Of a stretch of DNA of 64,000 nucleotides, positions 7,693 through 16,317 are shown one piece after another (the stretch's first letter is position 1; each line of letters opens with the position of its first letter). Under the pieces are notes generated by a model that saw only the letters and a list, made by a program, of their open reading frames with translations, ran no database searches and was not told the DNA's origin. The DNA comes from Suilimivivens sp009774465 (GTDB lineage: Bacteria > Bacillota > Clostridia > Lachnospirales > Lachnospiraceae): the NCBI GenBank assembly GCA_947382645.1, contig CANDAE010000001.1, positions 62,001-126,000 on the forward strand, written 5' to 3'. The position numbers and the translations under genes are program-made.

Positions 7693-7971
7693 CTATTTCT
7701 CTTTCCACCTTAAAAGGGTGGAAAAATATGTCATCAATCCTGCCTTTGCTTCTTCCACTGTTTTGCTGCGTCCGCCTTCTACCTCAAAGGGCGCACAAAA
7801 ATCCGCCATCTCTTCCATTGTACAGTTTTGTACAAAATCTCCATCTTTATAACAGTAACAGCAATAAGTATCATTTTTACTGCCATCTGCATTTGTTCCA
7901 AACTGATCTTCCTTCATGGGCATTCCACAACTCTGGCAAATTTTCATATCCTTCATTTCCATCATATCCAT
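7693..7971 (-). CDS. Small zinc-ribbon protein
   Basis: A 92-residue protein with an N-terminal zinc ribbon: CQSCGMPM (Cys12, Cys15) and, after about 24 residues, CCYCY, followed by FVQNCTMEEMADFC. This pattern is typical of the putative zinc ribbon family PF12674, commonly found in Clostridia as a stand-alone protein or attached to regulators. AGAGG precedes the ATG. It is immediately upstream of, and likely co-transcribed with, the Fpg-like gene. Function unknown. Confidence 0.75.
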   Translation of the reverse strand: MDMMEMKDMKICQSCGMPMKEDQFGTNADGSKNDTYCCYCYKDGDFVQNCTMEEMADFCAPFEVEGGRSKTVEEAKAGLMTYFSTLLRWKEK

Positions 7972-8123
7972 TTCATAATCCTCTTTTCATTTTTATTTTT
8001 GTTTGATAAAAGAAAGGAACCGCGGGTTTTCAAATTTGCCTTTCTTATAGGATTACTATAACAGACATAATATGACACAAGCATGTCATATTAAAAAAAA
8101 TTTATAAAAGAGAACTGTTCAAA

Positions 8124-9077
8124 TTACTCCTGCACATATCTGTGCCATATCTTTTCAATTCTCCTTACCACCTCTTCCTTCACATTATCCGGCCCTAAAA
8201 CCTTTATGGACGCGCCAAAAGAAAAAATAAGTCCATAAACCCATTCGTCCACAACAAAATAAGCCTGTACAAGAAAGTCTCCGTTTTCCAGCACTGTGAT
8301 TTCTTCTTCCTCAAACCGGTCATAAATACGGTATGCCTCACTTTGATCAATCAAAAAGGTGCACCTGGTTAAAGAGTTATCCTTTTGTATACTGTCCTCT
8401 CCGACTTCCTCACAGCCTTCGCCATCTTTTTTTTCACAGAGCCCTTCCTTTTCAAAGGCTTCTTCCTGTTTCTGCGGCGTAAAAGTCTCCTCCTCCATTT
8501 CCACCCGTTTCATCCGCAAAAGTTTAAATAACCGCATCGCCTGTTTCTCTAAGCAGTAAGCGCTTAAGTACCATGTATATTCCTTAAAAAGCAGTTGAAC
8601 CGGCTCCACCATGCGGCGGTTCATAACCCCATTTTGACCATAATAGTCAAAAGAAAGAATTCTGTGGGACAGAATTGCTTCCTTGATGGTTTCAAACATT
8701 TCCTGCCTTCTTCCACTCCAGTCTGAAAAATCAATAGACACCCAGTTTAACGAATCAGCTTTAAAAAAGTCTGCCAGCTTTAAAGTAATTTCTTTTTCTT
8801 TAAAAGCCCCTGTCTCCTGAAGGCTTGTAAGAGCTGTTAAAATCTGGTTCTGCTCCTCTTTCGTCACCAGCATTTTATTGAGCACAAACTGGCTCATCAG
8901 GCTGATGCCGCCATTTTTCCCCTTTTTGGCATACACAGGAATTCCCGCCATACTTAAATTTTCCACATCACGGTAAATGGTTCGGACGGAAACCTCAAAC
9001 CGCTCCGCCAATTCTTTTGCAGTTACTGTTTCTTTACTCATTAATATATAAATAATACTTAACAATCGATTCAGCAT
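8124..9077 (-). CDS. YafY-type HTH-WYL transcriptional regulator
   Basis: A 317-residue DeoR/YafY-like regulator. The N-terminal winged helix (AKELAERFEVSVRTIYRDVENLSMAGIPV, about residues 20-48) binds DNA. A WYL domain follows near residues 135-210 (ILSFDYYG...PVQLLFKEYTWYLSAYC) and a C-terminal WCX-type extension ends the protein. WYL domains sense ligands, often nucleic acids or nucleotides, and regulate repair or defence genes. An insert of about 30 charged residues (EKKDGEGCEEVGEDSIQKDN) lies between them. Its start overlaps the end of the OGG-type glycosylase gene by 7 bases, so the two are translationally coupled and may share a DNA-damage role. Confidence 0.85.
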   Translation of the reverse strand: MLNRLLSIIYILMSKETVTAKELAERFEVSVRTIYRDVENLSMAGIPVYAKKGKNGGISLMSQFVLNKMLVTKEEQNQILTALTSLQETGAFKEKEITLKLADFFKADSLNWVSIDFSDWSGRRQEMFETIKEAILSHRILSFDYYGQNGVMNRRMVEPVQLLFKEYTWYLSAYCLEKQAMRLFKLLRMKRVEMEEETFTPQKQEEAFEKEGLCEKKDGEGCEEVGEDSIQKDNSLTRCTFLIDQSEAYRIYDRFEEEEITVLENGDFLVQAYFVVDEWVYGLIFSFGASIKVLGPDNVKEEVVRRIEKIWHRYVQE

Positions 9078-9937
9078 ACCTGCCCACCTTTTTTTAAATC
9101 GTAATAAAATATATACTGCTGCAGGGTTCCTGAATACTCTCCATACCTTTCAAATGGAAATCCGCCTGCATACTGCTCTTTTAACACCTTTTGTATGTGA
9201 GTATCCACTGGAAAGGCTTCCGTTTTATGAAGGGCAAACAGACAGATACAGTTGGCCACCTTTTCTCCCACTCCGGTTAACCTGCAAAGTTCATTCATTG
9301 CCCCTTTATAATCCATCTGTCTTATGGCTTCAAGATCAACTTCCCCAAAAGCCACACTCATCGCTGTTTTATGGATATATTTGCTCCGGTAGCCCAGATT
9401 GCAGGCATACAATTCCTCTACAAAAGCCTTCGCAAGGGCTTCCGGCGTCGGAAATAAATAATATTTTCTTCCATCCTCCAGCTTTTTTTCTTCTCCATAT
9501 CTTTGGCACAAAGTCTCAATGCATTTTCTGATTCGTCTTAAATTGTTCTGCTGCGACACAATAAAGCTGATTATCATTTCCCACAAATCCTGGCAGAGAA
9601 TCCGTATACCGCTGCCATAAGCGGCGGCTTTTAAAAGATAGGCGTCCCCAGGATCAATCATGCCCATGATCCTGCCATAGTCCTCTTCCAGATCAAAATA
9701 GTTTCTCCATACAGTCTCAAATTCCTCCTGTGTGCAGTCAAAGAAAAACTGATTTCCTATCTGCTCTATCTCCAGATATCGTCCCAAAGCTGTCAGGGCA
9801 TATTTCTCACTTACAAAGTCTTTTTCATTTTCCCCTTTCTGCTCCATACACATTCCTTCCAGCCTCTGTAAGCGAAAGCACTGGCCGGATTCACAAATCT
9901 GTCTGATTGAAAAATTATCTTTTGTTATGTTAACCAT
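9071..9937 (-). CDS. OGG1-type 8-oxoguanine DNA glycosylase
   Basis: A 288-residue HhH-GPD glycosylase/AP lyase that would remove 8-oxoguanine. The N-terminal OGG_N-like domain opens with FSIRQICESGQCFRLQ. IVSQQNNLRRI (127-137) matches the substrate-pocket region of OGG1, and GYRSKYI near 182 the GFRAKYI motif. The helix-hairpin-helix LTGVGEKVANCI carries catalytic Lys226, with the catalytic Asp at 245 in FPVDTHI. Length matches bacterial OGG proteins of Clostridia. It overlaps the WYL regulator gene by ATGCTGA. Confidence 0.9.
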   Translation of the reverse strand: MVNITKDNFSIRQICESGQCFRLQRLEGMCMEQKGENEKDFVSEKYALTALGRYLEIEQIGNQFFFDCTQEEFETVWRNYFDLEEDYGRIMGMIDPGDAYLLKAAAYGSGIRILCQDLWEMIISFIVSQQNNLRRIRKCIETLCQRYGEEKKLEDGRKYYLFPTPEALAKAFVEELYACNLGYRSKYIHKTAMSVAFGEVDLEAIRQMDYKGAMNELCRLTGVGEKVANCICLFALHKTEAFPVDTHIQKVLKEQYAGGFPFERYGEYSGTLQQYIFYYDLKKGGQVC

Positions 9938-10005
9938 TATTTACCATCCTGTCCTGTTTATCTTTCTGTCACACACTTTTCCATGCACCATCCCGGGTAT
10001 CCATA

Positions 10006-11349
10006 TCACCGAGATGGAAAAATACGATATCTGCTGATTTTGGGAATACAAACAATCCCCGCCAAATCCGCCAAAAACCATCCAATTGGAATTGCCCACC
10101 AGATTCCCAAAACACCGATTTCAGGTATGGGAGATAAAAGGTAGGCAAGAAGAACTCGCGTTCCAAGAGATATCACGGTAAGCACCAGCGACATTTCCGG
10201 CCGCTCCACGCCTCTGTAAAATCCATACAGGAGAAATAAAAGGCCGATTCCACAGTAAAAGGCTCCTTCTATCCTTAAATATTCCGCTCCTGTTTGTATA
10301 ATTCCGGTTTCCCCTGCATCCACAAAAATCTTCATAAGCGTCGGTGCCAGTACAAAAATTCCGGCCGATATAATCAGGCAAAAGGACATGGACACTGCTA
10401 CAGCTTTCCGCATTCCCAGCTCCACACGCTCTTTCTTTCCGCCTCCGTGATTCTGTGAAATAAAAAGAGAAAATGCATTTCCAAACTCCTGAGCCGGCAT
10501 ATAGGCAAAGGAATCAATCTTCACCGCCGCTGCAAAAGCTGCCATCACCACAGGACCAAAGCTGTTGACCAATCCCTGTATCATAAGGATGCCAAAATTC
10601 ATCACTGACTGCTGTACGCAGGCGGCAGTAGAATGACGCACTACCTCCTGCATTGCTCCCCTGTCGATAGAAAGCTCTGTTTTCTTTGGGCGAAGTTCCG
10701 TTTCCCTGCACCAGGCATAAATTCCAATTCCCACACCGGACAACGCCTGAGCAATGACTGTTGCCAAAGCCGCTCCCCTTACTCCCATTTGAAAACTGAC
10801 CACAAACAGCACATCAAGAACAATGTTAAGTACTGCCGCCACCCCTAAAAAATATAATGGAATTAACGAATTTCCCAGAGCCCGCATAAAATATGCAAAA
10901 TAATTATATAAGAAAACAAAACCGATTCCCCAGAAAATAATCCATATGTAGTCTCTCATCAACTGGTAAACTTCTGTGGGAACCTGGAGAATTCTAAGAA
11001 TGCCATCAAGGAATAGAAAAACCAGCACATTTACCAAAATTGTCACTGCTGCTATAAACAAAAAAGCAGCTACCATCCTCTTTTTCATCTGCAAAATATC
11101 TTTTTTTCCAAAGTATACGGAAAAGACCGCACCGCTTCCCATACAAAGTCCAATAATAATAGACGTCAAAAAGGTCATTAATGTATAGGCGCTCCCCACT
11201 GCCGCCAGCGCATCAGGGCCAAGGCACCGCCCTACGATTAAGGTATCTGCTATGTTGTAGCACTGTTGGAGGAGATTTCCCACGATCATAGGCCCTGCAA
11301 AGAACAGCATGGTTTTTGTTACATTTCCCTGTGTCAAATCCTTTTTCAT
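10006..11349 (-). CDS. MATE-family multidrug/toxin exporter
   Basis: A 447-residue protein with about 12 membrane helices of the MATE (NorM/DinF) superfamily, which export cationic or toxic compounds using Na+ or H+ gradients. Visible hallmarks include MIVGNLLQQCYNIADTLIVGRCLGPDALAAVG near the N-terminus and the half-repeat QSVMNFGILMIQGLVNSFGP in the second half. It is flanked by the OGG-type gene downstream and endonuclease IV upstream in the same direction, with gaps of about 70 bases, so co-transcription is uncertain. Confidence 0.9.
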   Translation of the reverse strand: MKKDLTQGNVTKTMLFFAGPMIVGNLLQQCYNIADTLIVGRCLGPDALAAVGSAYTLMTFLTSIIIGLCMGSGAVFSVYFGKKDILQMKKRMVAAFLFIAAVTILVNVLVFLFLDGILRILQVPTEVYQLMRDYIWIIFWGIGFVFLYNYFAYFMRALGNSLIPLYFLGVAAVLNIVLDVLFVVSFQMGVRGAALATVIAQALSGVGIGIYAWCRETELRPKKTELSIDRGAMQEVVRHSTAACVQQSVMNFGILMIQGLVNSFGPVVMAAFAAAVKIDSFAYMPAQEFGNAFSLFISQNHGGGKKERVELGMRKAVAVSMSFCLIISAGIFVLAPTLMKIFVDAGETGIIQTGAEYLRIEGAFYCGIGLLFLLYGFYRGVERPEMSLVLTVISLGTRVLLAYLLSPIPEIGVLGIWWAIPIGWFLADLAGIVCIPKISRYRIFPSR

Positions 11350-11421
11350 ATCAATCGTTATTTTATCTCCGGAACTTTTTTAAAGTCAAATCATATGTTT
11401 TAATTTCTAAAATACAAATAT

Positions 11422-12258
11422 TCAATCTGCATTTAATTTATTTTTAATCATCAGAATTTCTTTTTTATGTCCTTCATCATCAAAGGGCGTCTCCAGATAA
11501 ACAGGAATTCCTGCAAAGGCAGGGTGCCTTAACACATTAAGAAGCGCTTCCATTCCAATCTCTCCGCTGCCAATGGGCGCATGGCGGTCCTTATGGGCGC
11601 CAAAAGGCATCATACTGTCATTTAAATGAATTGCCCTCAAAAGCTCAAGCCCCAATATCCGGTCAAATTCCTTTACCACACCATCCAAATCATTTACAAT
11701 ATCATATCCTGCGGAAAACACGTGGCAGGTATCCAGGCAGATACCAATTTTTTCAGGATGTTTCACCCCGTCACGGATTGCCTTAAGCTCCTCAAAACTC
11801 ACTCCGATCTCTGTTCCTTTTCCGGACATCGTCTCTAAAAGCACCATGATCCTTTCCTGTCCGGTTATCGCCTGGTCAAGCCCTGCAATAATATTTTGAA
11901 TTCCCGCATCCGCTCCAATTCCGGTATGGCTTCCCGGGTGAAAAACAATATTTTCAATTCCAAGGCCATCCATTCTGGCAATATCCTCCCGAATTACCAT
12001 GCAGGCAAATTCATAGGTCTGCTCTTTGGCACTGGCTAAGTTCATGGTATAAGGTGCATGGGCAAGAACAGGCCCAAAATGATATTCTTTTCGGATATTT
12101 TGAAAACGTTCTATTTCCCTGGCCTCATAATTTCTATATCCTGATCCACGGGGATTGCGGCTGAAAATCTGCATGGTGTTGGCGCCCATTTTTACTGTAT
12201 TTTCAGCCGCCTTTGCTATTCCCTCTGCAATGGACATGTGGCTTCCTATGGTTAACAT
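11422..12258 (-). CDS. nfo: Endonuclease IV
   Basis: A 278-residue AP endonuclease of the xylose-isomerase-like TIM-barrel family that cleaves 5' of abasic sites using three zinc ions. Metal-ligand segments are all present: GSHMSIAEG, HAPYTMNLAS, FHPGSHTG, ETMSGKGTEIG, DTCHVFSAGYD, HLNDSMMPFGAHKDRHAPIGSGEIG and the final ETPFDDE. Its ATG overlaps the end of the GH42 gene by ATGTTAA, so translation is coupled to a beta-galactosidase, an accidental-looking but tight pairing. Two other base-excision-repair-type genes lie within 5 kb downstream. Confidence 0.95.
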   Translation of the reverse strand: MLTIGSHMSIAEGIAKAAENTVKMGANTMQIFSRNPRGSGYRNYEAREIERFQNIRKEYHFGPVLAHAPYTMNLASAKEQTYEFACMVIREDIARMDGLGIENIVFHPGSHTGIGADAGIQNIIAGLDQAITGQERIMVLLETMSGKGTEIGVSFEELKAIRDGVKHPEKIGICLDTCHVFSAGYDIVNDLDGVVKEFDRILGLELLRAIHLNDSMMPFGAHKDRHAPIGSGEIGMEALLNVLRHPAFAGIPVYLETPFDDEGHKKEILMIKNKLNAD

Positions 12259-14348
12259 AACTCATTCTCCTCAATAATGGCAAGATTCCACGGGGATATA
12301 GTAATGCTCTCCCCCTCTTCCACTCTGTTTCCGGTAAGCAGGTTAGTGCCCTCCTGAAATTCATGGATGATTTTTCGTTCTTTTTCCGAATAATTAAAAT
12401 AATACCATACCATTTTTCCAAAATCATTTCTTCCTTTACGGATAATAACCGGAAGTTCTTTTTCTGAGAAATTAGTCTTCTTTTTGAAATTGATGCCTGC
12501 GTCTGTCAACGCTCTGTCAAGGATTTCAGATAAAACCTGTTCATCCGTCATACAGCCAATATAGTAGGCTTTTCCCTTTCCATAACTGTTTTTCGTAACA
12601 GCGCTGTAGCCTTTCCAGTTATAATGCTCATAATATACAAGCGTATCTGCTCCTTCCGGAATCAGAAGTTCCATAAATACCTTTGCTTCTTTACCGGCTA
12701 AAACTTCATCTGCGCTGTTTTCATCAACATTCTTGCAGTTCACACTCTCTGCTGCATCGCCGCCTATAAGCTCCCCGGAAAGCATAACATTTTTCGGGAA
12801 TGTAAACTGATGGTACTTAATTCCAAAACAATGACGCAGTATATGGGGCTGAATTTCATGGCTGATCTTCACGTTTTCATTTGCAAAACCGGTTTTAAAG
12901 GTTGCCGCCAGCACGCCTCCCTCCTGCACATACTCTGTCAGCCGGTGCAGCAGTTCATCACTTGCCGCATAAAGGGCTGGCACAACAATCATTTTATACT
13001 GGCTTAAATTTTCAGACTCGGGCCAGATAAAATCGCACTCCACGTTCATTTGATACAAAGTATCGTACATCCAGCGCACCACATCATTGTAGCTGACTTG
13101 TCCGTTATCTGATGCCATCGCATCTATGCCAAACCATTTAAGAGCAGTTAATGCCTCATTGCTGACCAGCACTGCCACTTCATTTTGTTTTTTCAAGTTA
13201 ACCAGATGGCTTCCAATTTCCTGAAATTCTTTTCCAATCCTGCATGCTTCCAGGTAGGTTTCATTTTCCTGAAAATCATGGCTTAAAAGTCCCTTCCAAT
13301 AGCTTTCCACCGCATTGTGAATAGAATGCCAGTGCCAATACATCACACTGTTACTCCCGGAAGCAATATGGCTGTAGGCCTGCAGGCGAAGCTGTCCCTT
13401 ATAAGGCGTCCAGCCCGGAAACCCCTGCGCCTGCGTCTCTAAAATCAGGTAATTGTCCTGCTTTAAAGACCGTATTAAATCTCCTCCAAAGGCAATTTCA
13501 ATCCCTGTAAGCTCATCCTGAGTGGGATGGTAAATATCCGCCCCCGCTATGGTAAGGCACTTTGCTGTTTTGTACTGGTCAATATCCGGCTGCACTCCCC
13601 AGGAATACCCTTTCCATGCAAAATCCAAATTGTGGGTGATAAACTGATGCTCTTTGCGGTACTCATTTACAATTCCCGCCTGCCAGCTTAAAAATTCTGC
13701 TGCCAAAGATCTCTGAAATTTTTCAAATTCCGCTCCCAGACTTCCGTTAATGGTTCCTCTCACATCCGGAAAATCCTCCCATGCATCAATGCGGTTGCTC
13801 CAGTAATCCAGTCCAAATTCTGCATTCATGGCATTTAAATCATCATGAAATTTTCTGCGAAGATACTTCACAAACCGCTCCTGCACGTTTTTTCCGGCGG
13901 TTCCATAATATTTGGTTTCATTATCAAGCTGATAGCCGATCACACACTTTTTATCCGCCACTCGTTTCATCAATTCTCTGATAATCCGTTCCGCATAGTA
14001 AAGATAAGCAGGATTGGTGATATCCATAATCTGTCTCGCGCCATAGATTCCCTGCCCCTTTATGGTAGTTGCCAATACATCCGGATGGGACTTTACCATC
14101 CATGCAGGAATTGCATAAGTGGGCGTCCCAACAATTACCCCGATTCCTGCCTCCTCCATCTTACAAAGCACTCTCTCCACATGGGAAAAATCAAACACTC
14201 CCTCCTGAGGCTCACAGGTGCTCCAGGTGGATTCTGCAATACGAACTGTATTGATTCCCGCCTTTTTCATCAAAGTAATATCCTCATCAAGCCTTTCGCA
14301 GGGCATATATTCCTCATAATAAGCGGCTCCAAAAAGAAGTTTTTCCAT
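12252..14348 (-). CDS. GH42 beta-galactosidase
   Basis: A 698-residue glycoside hydrolase family 42 enzyme that hydrolyses terminal beta-galactosides in the cytoplasm; no signal peptide is present. The acid/base is Glu144 in QLDNET (after Asn143) and the nucleophile is Glu304 in ILETQAQGFPGW. Domain A is a TIM barrel to about residue 390, then a trimerisation domain B (VAVLVSNEALTALKWFG...) and a small beta C-terminal domain. GH42 enzymes of gut Firmicutes usually prefer galacto-oligosaccharides or arabinogalactan fragments to lactose; that preference is inferred. No sugar transporter is adjacent. A sigma-A promoter at 14390-14418 drives it. Confidence 0.92.
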   Translation of the reverse strand: MEKLLFGAAYYEEYMPCERLDEDITLMKKAGINTVRIAESTWSTCEPQEGVFDFSHVERVLCKMEEAGIGVIVGTPTYAIPAWMVKSHPDVLATTIKGQGIYGARQIMDITNPAYLYYAERIIRELMKRVADKKCVIGYQLDNETKYYGTAGKNVQERFVKYLRRKFHDDLNAMNAEFGLDYWSNRIDAWEDFPDVRGTINGSLGAEFEKFQRSLAAEFLSWQAGIVNEYRKEHQFITHNLDFAWKGYSWGVQPDIDQYKTAKCLTIAGADIYHPTQDELTGIEIAFGGDLIRSLKQDNYLILETQAQGFPGWTPYKGQLRLQAYSHIASGSNSVMYWHWHSIHNAVESYWKGLLSHDFQENETYLEACRIGKEFQEIGSHLVNLKKQNEVAVLVSNEALTALKWFGIDAMASDNGQVSYNDVVRWMYDTLYQMNVECDFIWPESENLSQYKMIVVPALYAASDELLHRLTEYVQEGGVLAATFKTGFANENVKISHEIQPHILRHCFGIKYHQFTFPKNVMLSGELIGGDAAESVNCKNVDENSADEVLAGKEAKVFMELLIPEGADTLVYYEHYNWKGYSAVTKNSYGKGKAYYIGCMTDEQVLSEILDRALTDAGINFKKKTNFSEKELPVIIRKGRNDFGKMVWYYFNYSEKERKIIHEFQEGTNLLTGNRVEEGESITISPWNLAIIEENELC

Positions 14349-14389
14349 TTACAATCTGCCTCCAATTTTTTGATAACAACACTGCTTCT

Positions 14390-14418
14390 ATTATATGATG
14401 AGATTCTCACTTTTACAA
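14390..14418 (-). promoter_or_regulatory. Promoter of the GH42-nfo unit
   Basis: On the minus strand TTGTAA (14413-14418) and TATAAT (14390-14395) are separated by exactly 17 bases, upstream of the GH42 start. Confidence 0.65.
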
Positions 14419-14429
14419 TTGCCAAAAAA

Positions 14430-14463
14430 GCAGCACTTGGTGGAAGTTTCCACCAGGTGCTGC
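14430..14463. terminator. Bidirectional terminator between the ferritin-like operon and GH42
   Basis: GCAGCAC-t-TGGTGGAA pairs with TTCCACCA-g-GTGCTGC, a 15-bp stem with one mismatch. T-runs follow on both strands (CTTTTTATAT on plus, TTTTTTGGC on minus). It ends the minus-strand ferritin-like operon. Confidence 0.8.
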
Positions 14464-14522
14464 CTTTTTATATTGCATCTGTCTGCCATATCAAACTTTT
14501 CAGACCAACCTGCAAAAGCATA

Positions 14523-15074
14523 TTATATTTCATTCAACAATGCCTGCAATATCATAATATGGTACTCTTCGTCCATGATAATTCTGTCTAATACTGCATT
14601 AATACATTCATCCTTTATTATTCTCATATGAGCCCGGTATTGATTAATTGCTGCTGTCTCGGCTTCTATGTCCGCCCGCAGCATATTTTCCAGTTTATCC
14701 GGTATATCCAGACAGGAGGGCGTCCACATTTTCTGTCTTCCGCCTTGGGAAACCGCCACAAAGCTTACATCTCCTCCAAGTAAAAAAATCATCTGGCCAA
14801 GCTTCTGCAAATGAATCATTTCCGCCATCGCCATTCCCAAAATTGACTTTGCTATGGGACATCTGGCGCATGATAAACGGTTTTCATTATTGATATACTG
14901 GGTAATTGCCGACATCTCAGATGTGGCTCCGCAGTAGTCATTGCTGAGTAAGTTTGCATACATTAGATTTTGAGCTTTTACTTTTGTTTCAGGGTAGGGG
15001 TAATCCACCATAATCGGTTTTACATTGTCAAATCCGCAGGAATTAGATAAAGAATCTGCCGGCATTTCCATCAC
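14523..15074 (-). CDS. Ferritin-like diiron-fold protein
   Basis: A 183-residue, mostly helical protein with four helices bearing paired carboxylate/His metal ligands: GATSEMSAITQYI, AMAEMIHLQKLGQMIFLLGG (ExxH), ADIEAETAAINQYRAHM and MDEEYHIMILQALL (ExxH). This is the ferritin/rubrerythrin/bacterioferritin superfamily layout. The N-terminal extension (residues 1-40) and a Cys-x2-Cys (LSCARCPIAKS) are unusual. Proteins of this type in spore formers include coat-associated Mn/Fe proteins. It overlaps the upstream Cys-rich gene by 4 bases and is therefore coupled to it. Oxidative or spore-related function is inference. Confidence 0.75.
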   Translation of the reverse strand: MMEMPADSLSNSCGFDNVKPIMVDYPYPETKVKAQNLMYANLLSNDYCGATSEMSAITQYINNENRLSCARCPIAKSILGMAMAEMIHLQKLGQMIFLLGGDVSFVAVSQGGRQKMWTPSCLDIPDKLENMLRADIEAETAAINQYRAHMRIIKDECINAVLDRIIMDEEYHIMILQALLNEI

Positions 15075-15451
15075 ATTCCCATATCGCTGCAGCCACAGTT
15101 TACAGCATAATCACAATCCACAGAGGCTTTACCCACTTCCGCCCTTGCACCAAAGATAACAGGTACTTCAACCCGCAGTTTCTGACTGATGGTAAATTTG
15201 CATACATCATTTGATTTCCCTGAACAACTGTCACAGCCGGATGATATAATTGCTTTGCCTAAACACTGGGTTTTTGCATTACCTGCTTCCCCAAAAGTTT
15301 TGATTGTCACAGGAATACACACATTGACATCCTGATAGCCAACTGCTGAACAGCCTACCCTGTCCATTTCCTTTTTTGCTGCTCTATCCATTTCTTCATA
15401 CATAATTTCGCCCATTCCAAGTCCCATTCCCATTTCCATTTCGTTATCCAC
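15071..15451 (-). CDS. Cys-rich protein of unknown function coupled to the ferritin-like gene
   Basis: About 126 residues from a GTG start preceded by AAAGGAG at a 7-base distance; longer forms have no ribosome site. After a Met/Glu-rich head (MEMGMGLGMGEIMYEEMD) the body is beta-rich, with repeated strands (VNVCIPVTIKTFGEAG, KFTISQKLRVEVPVIFGAR) and eight to nine Cys residues, including CDSCSG and NCGCS. I do not recognise a named family. The pattern is reminiscent of spore-envelope beta-sheet proteins. Overlap of 4 bases with the ferritin-like gene suggests that they act in one structure. Confidence 0.6.
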   Translation of the reverse strand: MDNEMEMGMGLGMGEIMYEEMDRAAKKEMDRVGCSAVGYQDVNVCIPVTIKTFGEAGNAKTQCLGKAIISSGCDSCSGKSNDVCKFTISQKLRVEVPVIFGARAEVGKASVDCDYAVNCGCSDMGM

Positions 15452-15603
15452 GCTACTCTCCTTTCTAATTTCCGTCTTATCGATAAATTTTAAGAACATA
15501 ATGGAATTCTTCATATTTGATCTCATTTACAGTATATGAAGCTTACCTGAAATCGTGCCATTTTATTGTATTATTTTAGAAAACAGCGATTAAATACACT
15601 TCC

Positions 15604-15816
15604 TTAATATTCTTTTTCCATGCTGTCTATTCCGTACATTTCCATAAAGATCTCCAAATCTTTTTTGCTGCGGATAAGCGTTATCTCCTCAAATTTACCA
15701 GTATGTATGTTTTTAAATCCGGCTACCTGCTCTCCATTACAGATACTGCACTTTAATACCGGACGCAAGGTTTCCCTGTCATATTCCTTTTTTAACGTCT
15801 TCTTTTTTCCAAACAT
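15604..15816 (-). CDS. Small conserved-looking protein with a Cys pair
   Basis: About 70 residues from ATG 15816 (AGGTGA site 5 bases upstream), starting MFGKKKTLKKEYD. It contains CSICNGEQVAGFKNIHTGKFEEITLIRSKKDLEIFMEMYGI. A single CxxC could bind metal only as a dimer or with help. Codon use looks coding. Function unknown. Confidence 0.6.
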   Translation of the reverse strand: MFGKKKTLKKEYDRETLRPVLKCSICNGEQVAGFKNIHTGKFEEITLIRSKKDLEIFMEMYGIDSMEKEY

Positions 15817-15913
15817 AAATTCACCTGCCTGTCGTATAATCTGCATTTCCTGTTTCATTTGCCTTATGGAAATATATTAACATATTTTACTCAAAACAAT
15901 AACCTTCCGCTTC

Positions 15914-15942
15914 TTGCATCCTGCTTTTTCCCATGCTATACT
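15914..15942 (+). promoter_or_regulatory. Promoter of the His-rich secreted protein gene
   Basis: TTGCAT (15914-15919) and TATACT (15937-15942) with a 17-base spacer, 38 bases before the ATG, which itself follows AAAGGAGGG. Confidence 0.65.
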
Positions 15943-15979
15943 GATTTTAATATGATACACTTGAAAGGAGGGAAGCTGC

Positions 15980-16258
15980 ATGTATTTTAAAAAGCTGCTT
16001 GCTGGCATCGCAACTGCTGCACTGGTATCATGTATCTTTGTTTTACCGGTTTCGGCACACGGACATCATGGCCATTACAACCAGACTGCATCACAAACCG
16101 AATGTCCAGTCTGCACTTTTGATGGATGTACGGAAGAAGGACTGCATACACATGATGGCTGCTATTACTGTGGATATGACCACGAAGATGGCTATTGCGA
16201 CGGTTCCTGTGCTGCGGTTTCACGCCGGGGACATGGCAGACATCACTGTCGTTACTAA
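15980..16258 (+). CDS. Small secreted His/Cys-rich protein
   Basis: A 92-residue protein with a clear signal peptide (MYFKKLLAGIATAALVSCIFVLPVSA, cleavage after Ala26), so the mature peptide of about 66 residues is exported. It holds 12 His and 9 Cys, with motifs HGHHGHY, CPVC, CTEEGLHTHDGCYYCGYDHEDGYCDGSC and GHGRHHCRY. This strongly suggests extracellular zinc, copper or nickel binding. A promoter, a strong ribosome site and a terminator make it a monocistronic gene. Its exact family is not recognised; similar small exported His-rich proteins are common but uncharacterised in Clostridia. Confidence 0.75.
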   Translation: MYFKKLLAGIATAALVSCIFVLPVSAHGHHGHYNQTASQTECPVCTFDGCTEEGLHTHDGCYYCGYDHEDGYCDGSCAAVSRRGHGRHHCRY

Positions 16259-16288
16259 TTCTTTCATTATCTTACATTAAAAACAACG

Positions 16289-16311
16289 GATGCCACGCTA
16301 CGCGTGGCATC
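16289..16311. terminator. Bidirectional terminator (GATGCCACGC hairpin)
   Basis: GATGCCACGC (16289-16298) and GCGTGGCATC (16302-16311) form a perfect 10-bp stem with a 3-base loop, followed by TTTATTTT on the plus strand and a T-run on the minus strand. It serves the secreted protein gene and the MutS-like gene, which converge. A near-identical hairpin occurs at 58498-58536. Confidence 0.8.
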
Positions 16312-16317
16312 TTTATT

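Noticed and set aside
13845..14591. 248-codon plus-strand frame over the GH42 gene
   Set aside because: It lies antisense to a clear GH42 enzyme, crosses a terminator and promoter, and has no protein-like pattern.
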